Shown: piece by piece, positions 61,934 through 64,000 of the stretch | Layout: each line of letters opens with the position of its first letter | How positions within the stretch are numbered: the first letter of the stretch is position 1 | Source: Frankia casuarinae | GTDB taxonomy: Bacteria > Actinomycetota > Actinomycetes > Frankiales > Frankiaceae | Assembly (NCBI RefSeq): GCF_000013345.1 | Contig: NC_007777.1 | Location: 2,046,001 to 2,110,000 of the forward strand | DNA: 64,000 nt | Direction: 5' to 3' | Made by a program: the position numbers and the translations under genes | The notes under the pieces: model-generated | Told to the model about the DNA's origin: nothing | Seen by the model: only the letters and a program-made list of their open reading frames with translations | Databases searched by the model: none

Positions 61934-63397
61934 TCAGCCTGCGTGGACCGATTCGACTCGGCCCGGTCCCGACCGCAGCAGCACCCCGCACACCAGCAGT
62001 CCCACGACCACGATCGCGGCGATGGCCAGAAAAGCGCCGTGCAAACCCTGGTTGTTCGCCTCGGCCTGGCCCGCCCCGCCGTCGAGGGCGGCAGTGGACC
62101 GCCAGGTGACAATCGCGGCGAGCACGGCGGGACCGATCGACTGCCCAATGTTCATGCCAACGTTGAGTAGTCCGGACGCAACACCCTGCCGCTCAGCTGC
62201 GACGGTGGCCGTGGCAGCAACGGTGATCGCGACGAACGCGATGCCCTGGCCCAGACCGAGCAGGATCATCGCGGGAACCAGCAACGGCACGCCACCACCG
62301 GTGGGCAAGAACGCCATCGCCACCTCGGCCACCGCAGCAATTGCCAGCCCGACAGGCAGGCTGCGGATGGGGCCGATTCTAGCGATCAGCAGGACTCCGA
62401 CCTTGTTGCCTACGACCATGAAAAGCGTAACCGGAATAAACATCAGTCCGGCGACGAGCGCGGACATTCCGCTCACTGCCTGCAGATACAGGGTGATAGC
62501 GAAGAACTGCCCTCCGAGGGCGGCACCGAAAAACACCGACATCAGGTCGGCGACAGCCACCGGACGGACGCGCAAGATATCGCGGTGCATCAGCCGATCT
62601 GTGCTCCGCCGCTCCATAAGCACGAATGCTCCCAGTAGCACCACTACGGCCGTTGCCCGGACCAGGGTATCCGCAGCGGCAGAGACCGGACCCTCGGCGA
62701 CCGTCCATACCAGAAGACCCATCGCCGCGCCTGCCGTTAGGACCGCGGGAAGACGGAACCGGGGCCCAGCCTCGGTCTCCCTGGTCGCGTCGACGGCGAT
62801 CAGCCGTGGCGCCAAGACCAAGCACAGCAACCCAATCGGGACATTGACCAGCAGGACAGCCCGCCAGTCCAGTGCCCAGGTCAGTACCCCTGCGGCCGGT
62901 CCCCCCAGGGCCAGGCCGCCCGCACCGGTGACACCCCACCAACTCAGCGCCCTCGTACGCTGTTTCCCCTCGGGGTATCGCGTGACGACCAAGGCTTGGG
63001 CGGCCGGGGTGATGAGGCCCGCGGCGGCACCCTGCATGCTGCGGCCAACCAGCAACGCGGCGGCCGAGCCTGACACCGCGACTACCGAGGCGACGACGAA
63101 TAGCGCGAGTCCCACCAAGAGCACCCGGCGCCGCCCGAACACGTCCGCGGCTCGGCCACCCAACAGCAGGAACGCAGCGAAGGCCAGCCCGTAAGTCGCG
63201 GTGACGTAGGTCAGCCCACGATCAGTGAGACCGAGGTCGTCCCCCATTGTTGGCAGCGCCACGAAGACGACGGTGAAGTCCATCGCGATCAGCAGGTGTT
63301 GGATGTTCAGCAGAAGGAGCGCACCAGTCGGGCTGGATTTATCAGCGTCAAGGTCGCGCCCGCCGCGAATCGCCCGACTCCCCCTCTTATTAACCAT
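61934..63397 (-). CDS. MFS drug exporter, DHA2 (14-TM) type (487 aa)
   Basis: DHA2-family features: MDFTVVFVALPTMGDDLGLT (motif D1-like), LLGGRAADVFGRRRVLLVGL (motif A) and WWGVTGAGGLALGGPAAGVL followed by LTWALDWRAVLLVNVPIGLL (motif C region). About fourteen TM helices. In a nucleoside cluster the natural role is export of the product and self-resistance. Confidence 0.88.
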   Translation of the reverse strand: MVNKRGSRAIRGGRDLDADKSSPTGALLLLNIQHLLIAMDFTVVFVALPTMGDDLGLTDRGLTYVTATYGLAFAAFLLLGGRAADVFGRRRVLLVGLALFVVASVVAVSGSAAALLVGRSMQGAAAGLITPAAQALVVTRYPEGKQRTRALSWWGVTGAGGLALGGPAAGVLTWALDWRAVLLVNVPIGLLCLVLAPRLIAVDATRETEAGPRFRLPAVLTAGAAMGLLVWTVAEGPVSAAADTLVRATAVVVLLGAFVLMERRSTDRLMHRDILRVRPVAVADLMSVFFGAALGGQFFAITLYLQAVSGMSALVAGLMFIPVTLFMVVGNKVGVLLIARIGPIRSLPVGLAIAAVAEVAMAFLPTGGGVPLLVPAMILLGLGQGIAFVAITVAATATVAAERQGVASGLLNVGMNIGQSIGPAVLAAIVTWRSTAALDGGAGQAEANNQGLHGAFLAIAAIVVVGLLVCGVLLRSGPGRVESVHAG

Positions 63398-63522
63398 TTC
63401 ACCCGATTCCTGATTGGATAAAGATTGCCTGACACTGGGCCTCGGTGGGCTACCGAGGCCCAGGCAGGCCGGCGAACGCGGCGGCTTCCAGGGTCAGCCG
63501 GCAGATGAAGCGTTTACCGCGG

Positions 63523-64000
63523 TCATGCAACGTCACCGCCAGGTTTGCAGCCGGAGGCGATCACGAAGAGCATGTGATCGACAAACAGGCCGTTTCGCTG
63601 GTGCACCGAGTGCAGGCGGCTGAACTCAGGCGAGGCAGAGCGGTACACCTCGCGGATGGCCTCTCGGGCGGACTCGTCGATAGCGCCGTTGTCCGACCAG
63701 ACATCGACGTCCTCGATCGAGACATACCGCTCGGTCCGCAGATCGGTGCACCCCGAGCTGGCAACCAGCTTCGCCATGTCCTCGGGTAGGAAAAAGTGGC
63801 GCCGTACCGGATTGCGCAGACGCAGCACCTCGAAGTATTCGTCGCGGTCGTCCGGTCCGTAGGCACACAGGTTGATCAGTATGAGCCGCCCGCCCGGCCG
63901 CAGTACCCGCACCATCTCGCGCACCGCATCGGGCAGGCGCATGAACTGCACGCCCTGCCTGCACACCACGACGTCGAAGCTGGCATTGGGCCAGGGCAGT
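63523..64000 (-). CDS. SAM-dependent methyltransferase, partial (5' end outside window)
   Basis: C-terminal part of a class I methyltransferase: SFDVVVCRQGVQFMRLPDAV is the post-motif II segment, VLRPGGRLILINLCAYGPDD is motif III, and VRRHFFLPEDMAKLVASSG follows. The frame is open to the window edge, so the SAM-binding loop is not seen. It is upstream of the exporter on the same strand and could be co-transcribed. Candidate for methylating the nucleoside. Confidence 0.75.
   Translation of the reverse strand, partial: LPWPNASFDVVVCRQGVQFMRLPDAVREMVRVLRPGGRLILINLCAYGPDDRDEYFEVLRLRNPVRRHFFLPEDMAKLVASSGCTDLRTERYVSIEDVDVWSDNGAIDESAREAIREVYRSASPEFSRLHSVHQRNGLFVDHMLFVIASGCKPGGDVA

Noticed and set aside
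1-64000. tRNA, rRNA or attachment-site search by eye
   Set aside because: No cloverleaf, CCA-ended stem or tRNA-fragment duplication was recognised; the 12-base 16S match in the repeats is too short to be an rRNA gene.

Overview
The window is high-GC DNA from an actinomycete. The evidence is the GTG-rich starts, GTGA/ATGA stop-start couplings, strong Shine-Dalgarno boxes, an actinobacterial-type tad pilus locus with a LysM-BTAD protein, and many IS elements. The genus cannot be fixed from the sequence alone. It reads as a mosaic of three cargo blocks separated by mobile elements.

Block 1 (1-13.4 kb) looks like plasmid or integrative-element backbone. About twenty short minus-strand genes mostly encode unknown proteins. 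The recognisable ones are a DnaN-like sliding clamp, a DUF932 plasmid/phage protein and several Cys-rich small proteins. Upstream of this gene run lies an array of twelve 81-bp direct repeats (11109-12080). It is followed by a perfect 17-bp-stem terminator and a gene for a possible sigma-like protein.

Block 2 (13.4-33.7 kb) begins with an intact IS3-family element carrying a C_CCA_AAC frameshift site. Next is an IS701-type element inserted in a diverged intergenic repeat. A tad/Flp pilus operon follows on the minus strand, in transcription order: lipoprotein, secreted protein, SAF/CpaB-like, CpaE-like, TadA, TadB, TadC, Flp-like pilin, two TadE-like, TadG-like and LysM-BTAD. A 480-bp gap inside the operon carries repeated TGTCCAC boxes. 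Then come a 2H phosphoesterase, a membrane protein, a P-loop kinase-like protein, and a methyltransferase fragment joined to a broken IS630 transposase.

Block 3 (33.8-64 kb) is a 7-deazapurine nucleoside biosynthetic cluster. FolE, QueD and QueE make 7-carboxy-7-deazaguanine. A PRTase, a GMP-reductase-like enzyme, a UbiD-type decarboxylase, a Nudix hydrolase and a HAD phosphatase supply the expected route to a tubercidin-like nucleoside. Around this core sit genes not expected for plain tubercidin: two sulfatase-fold enzymes with Thr at the nucleophile position, a PAPS-type sulfotransferase, an arginine deiminase/amidinotransferase-superfamily enzyme, a PfkB kinase, a rubrerythrin-fold protein without most metal ligands, a P450 lacking the I-helix Thr, and an adenosine deaminase lacking the Asp that reads purine N7. 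The most striking gene encodes a GyrB-type GHKL ATPase-transducer fused to a class I methyltransferase. A LacI regulator, two MFS transporters and an aminoglycoside-phosphotransferase-like kinase complete the set. The cluster is interrupted by IS21, IS110, IS701 and IS4/IS701-like insertions. The inferred product is a further-tailored 7-deazaadenosine, possibly sulfated or sulfamoylated.
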